Below, in pieces: positions 1 to 5,355 of a DNA stretch of 9,018 nt. This DNA comes from Candidatus Taylorbacteria bacterium RIFCSPLOWO2_01_FULL_45_15b (GTDB lineage Bacteria; Patescibacteriota; Minisyncoccia; Phycocordibacterales; 01-FULL-45-15b). The notes beneath the pieces were generated by a model. It had not been told where the DNA came from. It did no database searches and worked only from the letters and a program-made list of their open reading frames with translations. Each line of letters begins with the position of its first letter. Within the stretch, counting starts at the first letter, position 1. The stretch spans positions 3,311-12,328 of the forward strand of contig MHRX01000006.1 in the NCBI GenBank assembly GCA_001822655.1. Reading direction: 5' to 3'. A program made the position numbers and the translations under genes.

Positions 1-358
1 AGATCATCTCGAAATGATGGACTATCTGCGTTCAAGCGTGCGTCTGCGCGCATACGGCCAGAGAGACCCGCTGGTTGAATATAAAAAAGAAGCGTTACGA
101 CTTTTCCGAAACCTTGAAGAGGGGATTGATAATCAGATTCGGGAGGTTTTGCCGAACATTGTCGTTGGGGCATTCCAAAAAGAAGAAGCGGCATTGAAGG
201 CGACGCAAAAGCAGATGGAGCTAATAAGTTCTGCGAGTGCGGGAGATGATTCTTCGCCCCCATCGGCCAACAAGATTTCAACAAATGCGATTGGAAGGAA
301 TGATCCGTGTCCGTGTGGAAGTGGTAAAAAGTATAAAAAGTGTCATGGAAATAATTAG
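1..358 (+). CDS. secA: SecA preprotein translocase ATPase, C-terminal end (5' truncated by window)
   Basis: SecA is the ATPase motor that pushes unfolded preproteins through the SecYEG channel at the cytoplasmic membrane. Only the last ~118 codons are here; the reading frame is open from base 2 to the TAG at 356-358. The start of the fragment (HLEMMDYLRSSVRLRAYGQRDPL, split as HLEMMDYLRSS and VRLRAYGQRDPL) matches the helical scaffold/wing region of SecA, where an LR-x-GYGQRDPL-EYK-type sequence is strongly conserved. After a variable Ser/Ala-rich linker (roughly bases 200-285), the protein ends in a SEC-C zinc tail, NDPCPCGSGKKYKKCHG (about 298-350). Its three Cys and one His bind zinc and in known SecA proteins contact SecB or ribosomes and phospholipid. 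The tail is intact. The next small ORF begins just after, or overlapping, the stop. The family identification is very secure; the missing N-terminal part lies upstream of the window. Confidence 0.96.
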   Translation, partial: DHLEMMDYLRSSVRLRAYGQRDPLVEYKKEALRLFRNLEEGIDNQIREVLPNIVVGAFQKEEAALKATQKQMELISSASAGDDSSPPSANKISTNAIGRNDPCPCGSGKKYKKCHGNN

Positions 359-374
359 CAGGAGAACTTTAGAG

Positions 375-491
375 GTGCTTAATCATTTCAAATGCATTTT
401 TTGTAAAAAATGGTGGTCAATAGGAGATGCTCCGCTAAGAAGAAAAAAATTTTATTGCCCCTGGTGCGGCAAAATTAATAAGTACAAGTAA
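375..491 (+). CDS. Small four-cysteine zinc-ribbon protein (38 aa)
   Basis: This short ORF of unknown function lies directly behind secA. From a GTG at 375 it encodes 38 residues with CxxC at residues 7-10 (CIFC) and CPWC at 28-31, about 17 residues apart, which is the layout of a zinc ribbon. The rest is Lys/Arg- and Trp-rich (KKWW, RRKK), which would suit nucleic-acid or ribosome contact, but that is inference. I chose GTG 375 because AGGAG at 360-364 lies 10 bases upstream. An in-frame ATG at 345 would add ten residues and overlap the end of secA by 14 bases, but has no clear ribosome site. The 16-base gap to the secA stop, with no terminator between, suggests cotranscription and possibly translational coupling. 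It could be a non-functional ORF, but two regular CxxC pairs in 38 codons argue against chance. Confidence 0.6.
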   Translation: MLNHFKCIFCKKWWSIGDAPLRRKKFYCPWCGKINKYK

Positions 492-590
492 GAGGGGTTT
501 ATACCATAATAAATCCGAACACTTTCTTTGGCGAAGATACGACGAATAGATTACCAGAGTTCGGTTTTTCCTTTCATGAGTGATTTTAGT

Positions 591-619
591 GGGACAGTCG
601 GTGTGAAATTTGATAGAAT
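591..619 (+). promoter_or_regulatory. Predicted sigma-70-type promoter of the GNAT gene
   Basis: GGGACA at 591-596, a 17-base spacer, and TAGAAT at 614-619 preceded by TGA (611-613), which makes an extended -10. The expected transcription start is near 626, leaving a leader of only about 12 bases that holds the ribosome site AAAGGGGG (628-635). Confidence 0.55.
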
Positions 620-637
620 GTGGTTTGAAAGGGGGTG

Positions 638-1177
638 ATGGATTTGGTCTTTAAGAATGTTTTGGTTTCGAGAGCGGACTCTGGAGATGCCGCGGCAATA
701 ATCAGCGTGTATTATGAGACAAGTCTCGCAACATATCCCAACGCCAAATACGGTATTACAAGGCAAGACATTGTCGAGAGATTTGAAGACGATTTGTCGC
801 CAAATGGCATATTGAAAATGTCCATGAAACTCGCGAATCCACCAAAAGGTGAGCTAGTGCTAGTTGCTAAAATTGGCGACGAAGTCGTAGCTTGCTGTTG
901 GTGCATTCAAGCCGCCGTCAACAAGATAGCCGCGTTTTATGTTTCGCCAGAACGCCAGCGGCAGGGAATAGGAACGAAGCTTTGGACGGAATCGCTCTCA
1001 TATATGGATATGGGAAAGCAATTTTTTGTAGAAATTGCGGTCTATAATATTCCAGCAAGGAGCTTCTACGAGCGGCTGGGCTTTGTGAAAACCGAAAGAC
1101 ATCTGCCTGAATTCAGGTTTAAGAGTGGCAGGATTTTTCCTCGTATCGAAATGAAAAGAGGTCCCATACCGGCATGA
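638..1177 (+). CDS. GNAT-family N-acetyltransferase (179 aa)
   Basis: This is a GCN5-related N-acetyltransferase, which moves an acetyl group from acetyl-CoA to an amine. The substrate cannot be told from the sequence. The core is clear: a beta strand (KIAAFYVSPE, about 96-105), then the acetyl-CoA pyrophosphate loop RQRQGIG (106-112, R/QxxGxG/A type), and a C-terminal ARSFYERLGF (140-149) with the usual Tyr and the Asn of YN (136-137) upstream. The N-terminal half (residues 11-50, with DAAAIISVYYETSLATYP) resembles GNATs of the ribosomal-protein/small-molecule acetyltransferase type. ATG 638 is preferred. A GTG at 635 is also in frame, but it lies inside the ribosome-binding run AAAGGGGG (628-635). 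The gene has its own extended -10 promoter and ends inside a strong terminator whose stem begins before the stop codon, so it looks monocistronic. Family identification is firm; specific function unknown. Confidence 0.9.
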   Translation: MDLVFKNVLVSRADSGDAAAIISVYYETSLATYPNAKYGITRQDIVERFEDDLSPNGILKMSMKLANPPKGELVLVAKIGDEVVACCWCIQAAVNKIAAFYVSPERQRQGIGTKLWTESLSYMDMGKQFFVEIAVYNIPARSFYERLGFVKTERHLPEFRFKSGRIFPRIEMKRGPIPA

Positions 1178-1195
1178 GAATATGCCGGTTTTTTT
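1168..1195 (+). terminator. Rho-independent terminator of the GNAT gene
   Basis: An 8-bp perfect stem ACCGGCAT (1168-1175) / ATGCCGGT (1182-1189) with a 6-base loop is followed by a run of seven T (1189-1195). The left arm includes the last codons and reaches into the TGA stop (1175-1177), so gene end and terminator overlap. Confidence 0.9.
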
Positions 1196-1200
1196 GGAGT

Positions 1201-1229
1201 TTGACAAAGTGGTTTTGTGTGAATAGTAT
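1201..1229 (+). promoter_or_regulatory. Predicted sigma-70-type promoter of the 104-aa Cys-rich gene
   Basis: A perfect -35 TTGACA (1201-1206), exactly 17 bases, then TAGTAT (1224-1229). It begins six bases after the previous terminator's T-run. The start site would be near 1236 and the start codon at 1254. The purC promoter has the same -10 hexamer and spacing. Confidence 0.7.
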
Positions 1230-1253
1230 GTGGTTAGACGAAGATAGGTGCTT

Positions 1254-1568
1254 ATGAATATACTGGTAACACGAAGGGTAACTGTAAAATCAGTTTTTTC
1301 TCCAAAGAGTGTCAGGGGCGAATGGCTTGGCAAACCTCAAGAGTGCATGCAGTGTGGGTGCATATTTCGGCTTGAAAGATTAGATGAGCCGAAGATATTT
1401 GCGCGATACGAAGTAATTGATGGGGGTCCGGTTGGCGCGAATGACATTATCTGTTACTTCGTTCAGTGTCCTGAATGCAACGGGTCAGTTGATATCAACC
1501 AATTTTCATTTCTGACACAAGATGAATATGAACAGGCGTTCGCCGCGATCTCGGCGGGGAAAAAATAA
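1254..1568 (+). CDS. Cys-rich protein of unknown function with two CxxC motifs (104 aa)
   Basis: I do not recognise this protein. Visible features are CMQCGC at residues 31-36 and CPEC at 72-75, with a further Cys at 67. The two CxxC knuckles about 38 residues apart are what a zinc ribbon or rubredoxin-like fold needs. The N-terminal 30 residues are basic (VTRRVTVKSVF), and the C-terminal 25 are soluble and acidic (QDEYEQAFAAI). There is no signal peptide or membrane segment, so the protein is probably cytoplasmic. ATG 1254 is chosen with AGG at 1246-1248 just upstream; a GTG at 1248, two codons earlier, is a weaker alternative. A good promoter before it and a terminator after it show it is transcribed alone, which supports a real gene. 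A role in metal binding or nucleic-acid contact is a guess from the cysteines only. Confidence 0.75.
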   Translation: MNILVTRRVTVKSVFSPKSVRGEWLGKPQECMQCGCIFRLERLDEPKIFARYEVIDGGPVGANDIICYFVQCPECNGSVDINQFSFLTQDEYEQAFAAISAGKK

Positions 1569-1591
1569 AAGAGGCTGAAGCCTCTTTTTTT
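1567..1591 (+). terminator. Rho-independent terminator after the Cys-rich gene
   Basis: Stem GAGGC (1571-1575) / GCCTC (1580-1584) with loop TGAA, extended by an A4/T4 pairing (1567-1570 with 1585-1588) and followed by T to 1591. It starts within the TAA stop and lies 10 bases before the left repeat of the RAYT unit. Confidence 0.88.
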
Positions 1592-1600
1592 ATTGTCTAT

Positions 1601-1620
1601 TTGGGGTCAGACCCCACACA
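1601..1620 (+). repeat. Left REP-like palindrome / terminal inverted repeat of the RAYT unit
   Basis: TTGGGGTCAGACCCCACACA contains the palindrome GGGGTC-A-GACCCC (1603-1615). All 20 bases recur as a perfect inverted copy at 2289-2308 on the far side of the transposase gene. REP palindromes flanking their own RAYT gene are the known arrangement for this transposase class. Confidence 0.85.
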
Positions 1621-1636
1621 AAATAAAAATTTATTG

Positions 1637-1642
1637 TATAAT
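1637..1642 (+). promoter_or_regulatory. -10 box of the RAYT gene, implying a leaderless mRNA
   Basis: A consensus TATAAT lies only eight bases before the ATG at 1651, so transcription should begin at or within a base or two of the start codon. There is no Shine-Dalgarno. No convincing -35 is visible; that position (1614-1619) falls in the repeat. Confidence 0.55.
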
Positions 1643-1650
1643 GTACAATT

Positions 1651-2283
1651 ATGGCAAGACATCCAAGGATATCTGTTGGTAACACTATTTATCACGTCTT
1701 GAATAGGTCTAATGGTAAGGCGCAAATTTTTTTTACGGATGCAGATTATCAGTCGTTCGAGTCAATTCTCGAAGATTCGTTGCAAAACACACGCATGAGA
1801 ATTTTATCGTATGTCATCATGCCAAATCATTGGCACTTAATACTTTATCCATATGAAGATGGAGATTTATCTCGATATGTAAAATTAGTAACGGAAACTC
1901 ATGCTGCGCGCCTCAGGCGGAAAACTGACACAATTGGAACTGGTCACGTTTACCAAGGGAGGTTCAAATCTTTTCCGATTCAACACGACCGGCACTTTAT
2001 AGCCGTTGCAAGGTATGTCGAGGCAAACCCCTTTCGTGCTGATCTTGTCAGTAAAGTCGGCCACTGGAAATGGTCGAGTTTTTGGAGGAGAGAATTTGGG
2101 AATGCAAAGCAAAAAAAATTATTAAGTAACTGGCCGGTTGAAAGACCGCCAAATTTTCACAAAATGGTAACCATTGGCCTAAACGAAGAAGACGTTTCGG
2201 AGATAAAGCACAGCATAGAAAAAAATATGCCTTTTGGAGATGATCACTGGAAAAGAAAGCATAACATTAAGACACAAAAATAG
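1651..2283 (+). CDS. REP-associated tyrosine transposase (RAYT, TnpA_REP / Y1 HUH family), 210 aa
   Basis: This is a single-tyrosine HUH nuclease related to IS200/IS605 TnpA, which cuts and rejoins single-stranded DNA at REP hairpins. The family signature is complete. Near the N-terminus is GNTIYHVLNRS (10-20). The metal-binding HUH is MPNHWHLIL (57-65, His60 and His62). GTGHVYQGRFKSFPI (96-110) is a hallmark of RAYTs as opposed to IS200. ARYVEANPFRADLV (120-133) follows, in which Tyr122 is the probable catalytic tyrosine. The Lys-rich C-terminal tail (about 185-210) is typical of RAYTs. The length is normal and no frameshift or stop is present, so the gene looks functional. It is flanked at 1601-1620 and 2289-2308 by an exact inverted pair of palindromes, its likely substrate. 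RAYTs are usually domesticated, single-copy genes that spread REPs rather than classical transposons. Identification is very secure; activity is inferred. Confidence 0.95.
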   Translation: MARHPRISVGNTIYHVLNRSNGKAQIFFTDADYQSFESILEDSLQNTRMRILSYVIMPNHWHLILYPYEDGDLSRYVKLVTETHAARLRRKTDTIGTGHVYQGRFKSFPIQHDRHFIAVARYVEANPFRADLVSKVGHWKWSSFWRREFGNAKQKKLLSNWPVERPPNFHKMVTIGLNEEDVSEIKHSIEKNMPFGDDHWKRKHNIKTQK

Positions 2284-2288
2284 GTCTG

Positions 2289-2308
2289 TGTGTGGGGTCT
2301 GACCCCAA
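2289..2308 (-). repeat. Right REP-like palindrome / terminal inverted repeat of the RAYT unit
   Basis: Exact reverse complement of the 20 bases at 1601-1620, holding GGGGTC-T-GACCCC (2294-2306). It starts six bases after the RAYT stop codon. Outer edge to outer edge, the unit is 708 bp. Confidence 0.85.
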
Positions 2309-2329
2309 TAACCAATGACCCCAATAACC
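2301..2329 (+). repeat. 13-bp direct repeat at the right end of the RAYT unit
   Basis: GACCCCAATAACC occurs at 2301-2313 and again at 2317-2329, with three bases between. The first copy is the outer half of the right palindrome, so the second looks like a partial duplication of the REP arm. Confidence 0.75.
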
Positions 2330-2342
2330 CAAATAATCTCTG

Positions 2343-2348
2343 TATAAT
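2343..2348 (+). promoter_or_regulatory. -10 box of the Cys/His hydrolase-like gene
   Basis: TATAAT in the context GTATAATG, the same eight bases that precede the RAYT gene (1636-1643). The transcript should start near 2355, giving a leader of about 23 bases. No good -35 is visible, and no Shine-Dalgarno precedes the ATG at 2378. Confidence 0.5.
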
Positions 2349-2377
2349 GAATTAACATTTTTCGTCCACCGAATACT

Positions 2378-2860
2378 ATGCCAGACCAAAATATAGAAGT
2401 TCTAAAGAAAGAGACATATATGAAGATGCTGGAAAACAGTATCGGCTCGACAATGTTTAATTCTGTATTTGTCCGATACAAAGACTCCGGAATGACAAAA
2501 GATATATTGAACAACGGCGAGTTTTCTTGCGCGTTTTTTGTAAGCTCAATCCTCGCGATTCAAAATTTGATTGATAGGCCACATACGACCGTTGCGACGG
2601 TTCGAAGTAAATTAATCGAAGCTGGATGGAAAAAAGTAACAGTTCCCGCAGAGGCCGGGGACGTGATAGTCTGGGACAAACAGATTCAGACAGGCACGGA
2701 AAATGAACACATTGGTATTGCGAGCTCCGAAAGTGAGGCAATATCAACGAGTTTTAGAGAAAGAAAGGTGGCACGGCATCACATTACTTTCGGAAATGAT
2801 CCGAGCGGGAAATCGATGAGAAAAATTACAGGTATATTTCGATGGGGCACGAGCATGTGA
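2378..2860 (+). CDS. Unknown protein with NlpC/P60- or CHAP-like Cys/His pattern (160 aa)
   Basis: The layout resembles papain-like NlpC/P60 or CHAP hydrolases, which cut peptide or amide bonds, often in cell-wall material. The candidate nucleophile is Cys51 in GEFSCAFFVSSIL (48-60), where Cys starts a hydrophobic helix. After about 40 residues comes PAEAGDVIVWD (90-100), like the PGD-V-x-F/W strand of those families. Then comes the candidate histidine in NEHIGIASS (109-117, His111), followed by a Ser-rich strand (AISTSF, 121-126) and HH (134-135). I see no signal peptide or membrane segment, unlike most wall hydrolases, so a cytoplasmic role is possible. ATG 2378 is the first start behind the -10 at 2343-2348; an ATG at residue 15 could also be used. 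The similarity is to motif spacing, not a recognised full domain, so catalytic activity is an inference. No terminator is evident after the stop. Confidence 0.7.
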   Translation: MPDQNIEVLKKETYMKMLENSIGSTMFNSVFVRYKDSGMTKDILNNGEFSCAFFVSSILAIQNLIDRPHTTVATVRSKLIEAGWKKVTVPAEAGDVIVWDKQIQTGTENEHIGIASSESEAISTSFRERKVARHHITFGNDPSGKSMRKITGIFRWGTSM

Positions 2861-2912
2861 TATAAATAGAAGGAATAGGACACAGCATCAGATTGGGCAT
2901 GGTAATAAAAAC

Positions 2913-2941
2913 TTGCATGGCTCGCAGACTGATATTAGTAT
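2913..2941 (+). promoter_or_regulatory. Predicted promoter of purC
   Basis: TTGCAT (2913-2918), a 17-base spacer, TAGTAT (2936-2941). Expected start near 2948, leaving a leader of about 33 bases that contains the purC ribosome site AGAAAGG (2964-2970). Confidence 0.55.
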
Positions 2942-2980
2942 GACTTTTGAACGCTCTTAACAAAGAAAGGTCTTCATATT

Positions 2981-3988
2981 ATGGCGGTCATTCCTCGAGA
3001 AGTAGATTTTGAACCCGTAAACGCTCTTGTGCAGATTCATCGGGGGAAAGTGCGGCATTCTTATGCACTTCCCGATCATCCCGAACTCATGCTTGTTGTC
3101 GCTTCAAACCGATTAAGTATCTTTGATTTCGTTTTACCGGCCCAGGTGTCGCGAAAAGGAGAGGTTCTTACGGCGATGAATGTATTCTGGCGTGAAAAGA
3201 TTCCTGAATTCGTCGCATTGTTAGAACACGAAATCCGCGATGAGCTTGTTGCGTTTGGTCCGGCAATTGATCAGTATTTGCCTCTCTATTTGCGCGATAA
3301 GGCGGATCTCCACAGGATTGCTGTCGTGGTCAGGAAGCTCGAGACGATTCCTTTTGAAATGGTGGTACGGGGATATCTGACTGGCGGCGGCTGGAAAGAG
3401 TACATGAAGGCTCGCCAAGTCTCTGGACACCATCTTCCCGATGGACTGAAGAAGCATGATAAGCTGGTACATCCTCTTTTTACGCCTTCGACAAAAGCCA
3501 ACGTCGGGCATGATGTTGCGGTGGATTTTCGGGACGTCATGACCCGCTATCCAGGTATTGATAAGCTAGTTATTGACATCTACTCGGCGGCTAATGGATA
3601 TGCCGCTTCGAGGGGGATTGTCATTGCCGATACGAAATTTGAAGCCGGATGGCGATCTGGAGAAAAAAACTCATCGAGCTATTTGATTATCGACGAAGTT
3701 TTGACTCCGGACTCGAGCCGGTTCGGGAAAGCGGATGATTGGAAAATGGCCGTAGAGACGGGCGGAGATCCGTCTCCTTTCGACAAGCAACTCGTCCGGC
3801 AATGGGGAATTGAAATCGGAATTGACAAGCGCGATCCGGAAAATGAGGAAGATGTTCGGTGGGTTCACGCGCAAAGAGTTCCCGAGGACATTCTCCAGAA
3901 AACGACTGCGACCTATCTTGAGATTTTCGAGATTCTGACAGGCGACAGTCTCGATACATTTCACGAAACTCATATGCGGATTCGCTAA
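2981..3988 (+). CDS. purC: Phosphoribosylaminoimidazole-succinocarboxamide synthase (SAICAR synthetase), 335 aa
   Basis: PurC joins aspartate to CAIR with ATP to form SAICAR, a late step of de novo purine synthesis in the cytoplasm. Family marks run in order. The nucleotide loop is HRGKVRHSYAL (20-30). VVASNRLSIFDF (39-50) is followed by KGEVLTAMNVFW (59-70). The PurC signature EMVVRGYLTGGGWKEY is at 126-141 and PSTKANVGHDVAV at 169-181. IVIADTKFEAG (213-223) follows, then IIDEVLTPDSSRF (236-248) and PFDKQLVRQW (266-275). At 335 residues it is the longer, yeast Ade1-like form rather than the ~240-residue form common in bacteria. ATG 2981 has AGAAAGG (2964-2970) ten bases upstream. It stands alone, with its own promoter and terminator and no other pur gene in the window. 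Whether the cell makes purines de novo or uses this enzyme for salvage or scavenged intermediates cannot be seen here. Confidence 0.95.
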   Translation: MAVIPREVDFEPVNALVQIHRGKVRHSYALPDHPELMLVVASNRLSIFDFVLPAQVSRKGEVLTAMNVFWREKIPEFVALLEHEIRDELVAFGPAIDQYLPLYLRDKADLHRIAVVVRKLETIPFEMVVRGYLTGGGWKEYMKARQVSGHHLPDGLKKHDKLVHPLFTPSTKANVGHDVAVDFRDVMTRYPGIDKLVIDIYSAANGYAASRGIVIADTKFEAGWRSGEKNSSSYLIIDEVLTPDSSRFGKADDWKMAVETGGDPSPFDKQLVRQWGIEIGIDKRDPENEEDVRWVHAQRVPEDILQKTTATYLEIFEILTGDSLDTFHETHMRIR

Positions 3989-3990
3989 TC

Positions 3991-4016
3991 ACACAGCACG
4001 GGAGCTGTGTTTTTTT
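3991..4016 (+). terminator. Rho-independent terminator of purC
   Basis: A 7-bp stem ACACAGC (3991-3997) / GCTGTGT (4004-4010) with loop ACGGGA, then T7 (4010-4016). It begins two bases after the purC stop. Confidence 0.92.
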
Positions 4017-4033
4017 AATGCAGAAAATTCATG

Positions 4034-4042
4034 TGGTATACT
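4034..4042 (+). promoter_or_regulatory. Extended -10 promoter of the VIT-family gene, implying a leaderless mRNA
   Basis: TGGTATACT is an extended -10 (TGn then TATACT at 4037-4042). The ATG at 4049 follows after six bases, so the transcript should start at or very near the start codon. The -35 position falls in the AT-rich end of the purC terminator. Confidence 0.6.
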
Positions 4043-4048
4043 TTTTTT

Positions 4049-4552
4049 ATGAAAAAGAGAACAGCTTCCTACATTAGAAACTTTGTCTTTGGTGTTGAGG
4101 ATAGTCTTGTCTCCACCGTCGGCCTCATTTCCGGTATTGCTGTCGCGGGAGTTTCCCGTTCGACCATCATTCTGACAGGCGTTATTCTCATTCTTGTAGA
4201 GGCATTTTCCATGGGAGTCGGAAGCCTCCTTGCTGAAAATTCCGTCGAAGAATATGAAAGTGGAAAAGAGATCCCGTTTGTAAGGGCGCTTCGCGGTTCA
4301 GTCGTCATGTTTTTCTCCTACATTTGTTCGGGCACATTGATCATTCTTCCTTATCTTGCTTTTGAAGGGCGAGATGCTATTCGCTACTCGATCATGATAG
4401 CCGTCCTATCACTTTTTGTTCTCGGGTTTTTGAGCGCCAAGTTTGCCCGCATTAATCCTTGGAGGAGAGCGGTTCAGATGGTTGCGATCGGTGGCTTGGC
4501 AATCTTGATCGGCACTGTTGCGGGATCAATCGCCGAAGTATACATATCTTAA
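4049..4552 (+). CDS. VIT1/CCC1-family membrane transporter (167 aa)
   Basis: Members of this family move iron or manganese across membranes; Ccc1 and VIT1 load vacuoles, and bacterial relatives probably export or detoxify metal. The conserved start of the family is present: NFVFGVEDSLVSTVGLISG (11-29), where the Glu-Asp pair precedes the first membrane helix. A second hallmark, MGVGSLLAENSVEEYE (55-70), leads into a short acidic loop. Five hydrophobic segments can be drawn at about 20-35, 38-60, 82-105, 111-131 and 141-162. The protein is shorter than the usual ~230 residues because it lacks the long cytoplasmic metal-binding insert between helices 2 and 3. ATG 4049 is chosen because the upstream in-frame ATG at 4031 overlaps the -10 box. 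No terminator separates it from the Nudix gene, so the two may share a transcript. Metal specificity cannot be read from the sequence. Confidence 0.85.
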   Translation: MKKRTASYIRNFVFGVEDSLVSTVGLISGIAVAGVSRSTIILTGVILILVEAFSMGVGSLLAENSVEEYESGKEIPFVRALRGSVVMFFSYICSGTLIILPYLAFEGRDAIRYSIMIAVLSLFVLGFLSAKFARINPWRRAVQMVAIGGLAILIGTVAGSIAEVYIS

Positions 4553-4694
4553 ACCGCGAGGATTATGCCAGAGTAATGAGTGTGTTCGAACGCCGTCTGC
4601 AGTTAGTCGTATGAATCACCGAGTGCTATTTTACTTCTTGGCCGTGCTTGTTTCGGGACTAGCACTCGCATCCAGACTCATGCGGTCAAAAACT

Positions 4695-5144
4695 ATGCGT
4701 CATACCAAATCAGCAGGAGGAATAGTGGTCAACAAAAAGGGCGAAGTCCTCGTGGTTTCACAGCGCGGTACTTCTTGGTCCTTGCCGAAAGGTCATGCAG
4801 ATCCCGGAGAGGATTTTTATGACGCGGCGCGGCGCGAAATACATGAAGAATCAGGAATCTCGGATCTTACGTTTATAAAAGAACTTGGAGATATCGAGCG
4901 GTATCGCATATCGAAGGACCCGCGCGAAGACGACCTTACGGAACTTAAAGTAATAAAGATATTTCTCTTTACAACTAAAGAAATGTCTTTGAAACCGAGC
5001 GATCCAGAAAATCCTGAAGCGCGGTGGGTCGCAGTGGATAAGGTCAGCACTTTCTTGACTCATAAGAAGGATCGTGAGTTTTTTGAAGCTGTTCGCGAGA
5101 AGGAACGAGACTTTTTCAGAGATTGGGCAGGATACTTTGTTTAG
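4695..5144 (+). CDS. Nudix hydrolase (149 aa from this start)
   Basis: Nudix enzymes hydrolyse nucleoside diphosphates linked to another group, such as oxidised dNTPs, Ap4A, NDP-sugars or capped RNA ends. The box GX5EX7REUXEEXGU is matched at every fixed position: Gly33, Glu39, Arg47, Glu48, Glu51, Glu52 and Gly54, with Ile at 49 and 55. The preceding SAGGIVVN (6-13) and WSLPKG (28-33) are the usual first strand and loop. The later EARWVAVDKV (near 112) and a Lys-rich end resemble the Ap4A/MutT-like group. ATG 4695 fits the normal domain start. An in-frame ATG at 4611 would add 28 residues containing a hydrophobic stretch (VLFYFLAVLVSGLALASRL), and neither start has a clear ribosome site, so a membrane-anchored form is possible. 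It follows the VIT gene without a terminator. The family is certain, the substrate unknown, the start uncertain. Confidence 0.92.
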   Translation: MRHTKSAGGIVVNKKGEVLVVSQRGTSWSLPKGHADPGEDFYDAARREIHEESGISDLTFIKELGDIERYRISKDPREDDLTELKVIKIFLFTTKEMSLKPSDPENPEARWVAVDKVSTFLTHKKDREFFEAVREKERDFFRDWAGYFV

Positions 5145-5163
5145 AGTGTATAAAGCGCACGCG

Positions 5164-5196
5164 GGTCAGTAAACCGATTTTTGACCGTATTTTTTT
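5164..5196 (+). terminator. Possible weak terminator after the Nudix gene
   Basis: A five-base stem GGTCA (5164-5168) / TGACC (5182-5186) with a 13-base loop, followed after three bases by T7 (5190-5196). The stem is short, so this is only a candidate. Confidence 0.35.
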
Positions 5197-5204
5197 ATTA
5201 ATTT

Positions 5205-5234
5205 TTGACATTGTCCGGCAATTTTTTTTCTAAA
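5205..5234 (+). promoter_or_regulatory. Possible promoter in the nrdJ upstream region
   Basis: A perfect -35 TTGACA (5205-5210) followed after 18 bases by TCTAAA (5229-5234), which fits the -10 consensus at four of six positions. If used, it would give a leader of almost 390 bases including the DnaA boxes and both hairpins. Confidence 0.25.
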
Positions 5235-5355
5235 GCAGTCTCGCAAAAAAGAAAACATTCCTATCGTTCGGGAGTCTAAATATTGTTCAATTGTATGGCT
5301 CACACGAACGTTATTTTTACACCGACATTTACATTCAAAGGGTTTTATATTTTGT

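Noticed and set aside
515..569. Terminator-like pair CCGAAC (515-520) / GTTCGG (559-564) followed by T5
   Set aside because: The loop would be 38 bases and the stem only six, so stable folding during transcription is unlikely.
998..1333. Minus-strand open frame of 111 codons
   Set aside because: It runs opposite to the GNAT and Cys-rich genes and across a strong terminator and promoter, with no recognisable protein features.
1601..2329. CRISPR array suggested by repeated GACCCC/GGGGTC units
   Set aside because: The copies are inverted and flank a transposase gene or sit three bases apart; there are no regular spacers.
2940..2960. Six-codon leader ORF before purC (ATG 2940)
   Set aside because: It overlaps the predicted -10 box and starts before the predicted transcript start, so it would not be on the mRNA.
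3671..3992. Two overlapping minus-strand open frames of about 100 codons opposite purC
   Set aside because: They are antisense to a conserved part of PurC, have no ribosome site or promoter, and show composition expected from the complement of coding DNA.
4031..4048. Six-codon upstream extension of the VIT protein (ATG 4031)
   Set aside because: This ATG lies in the extended -10 promoter element; the normal family start fits ATG 4049.
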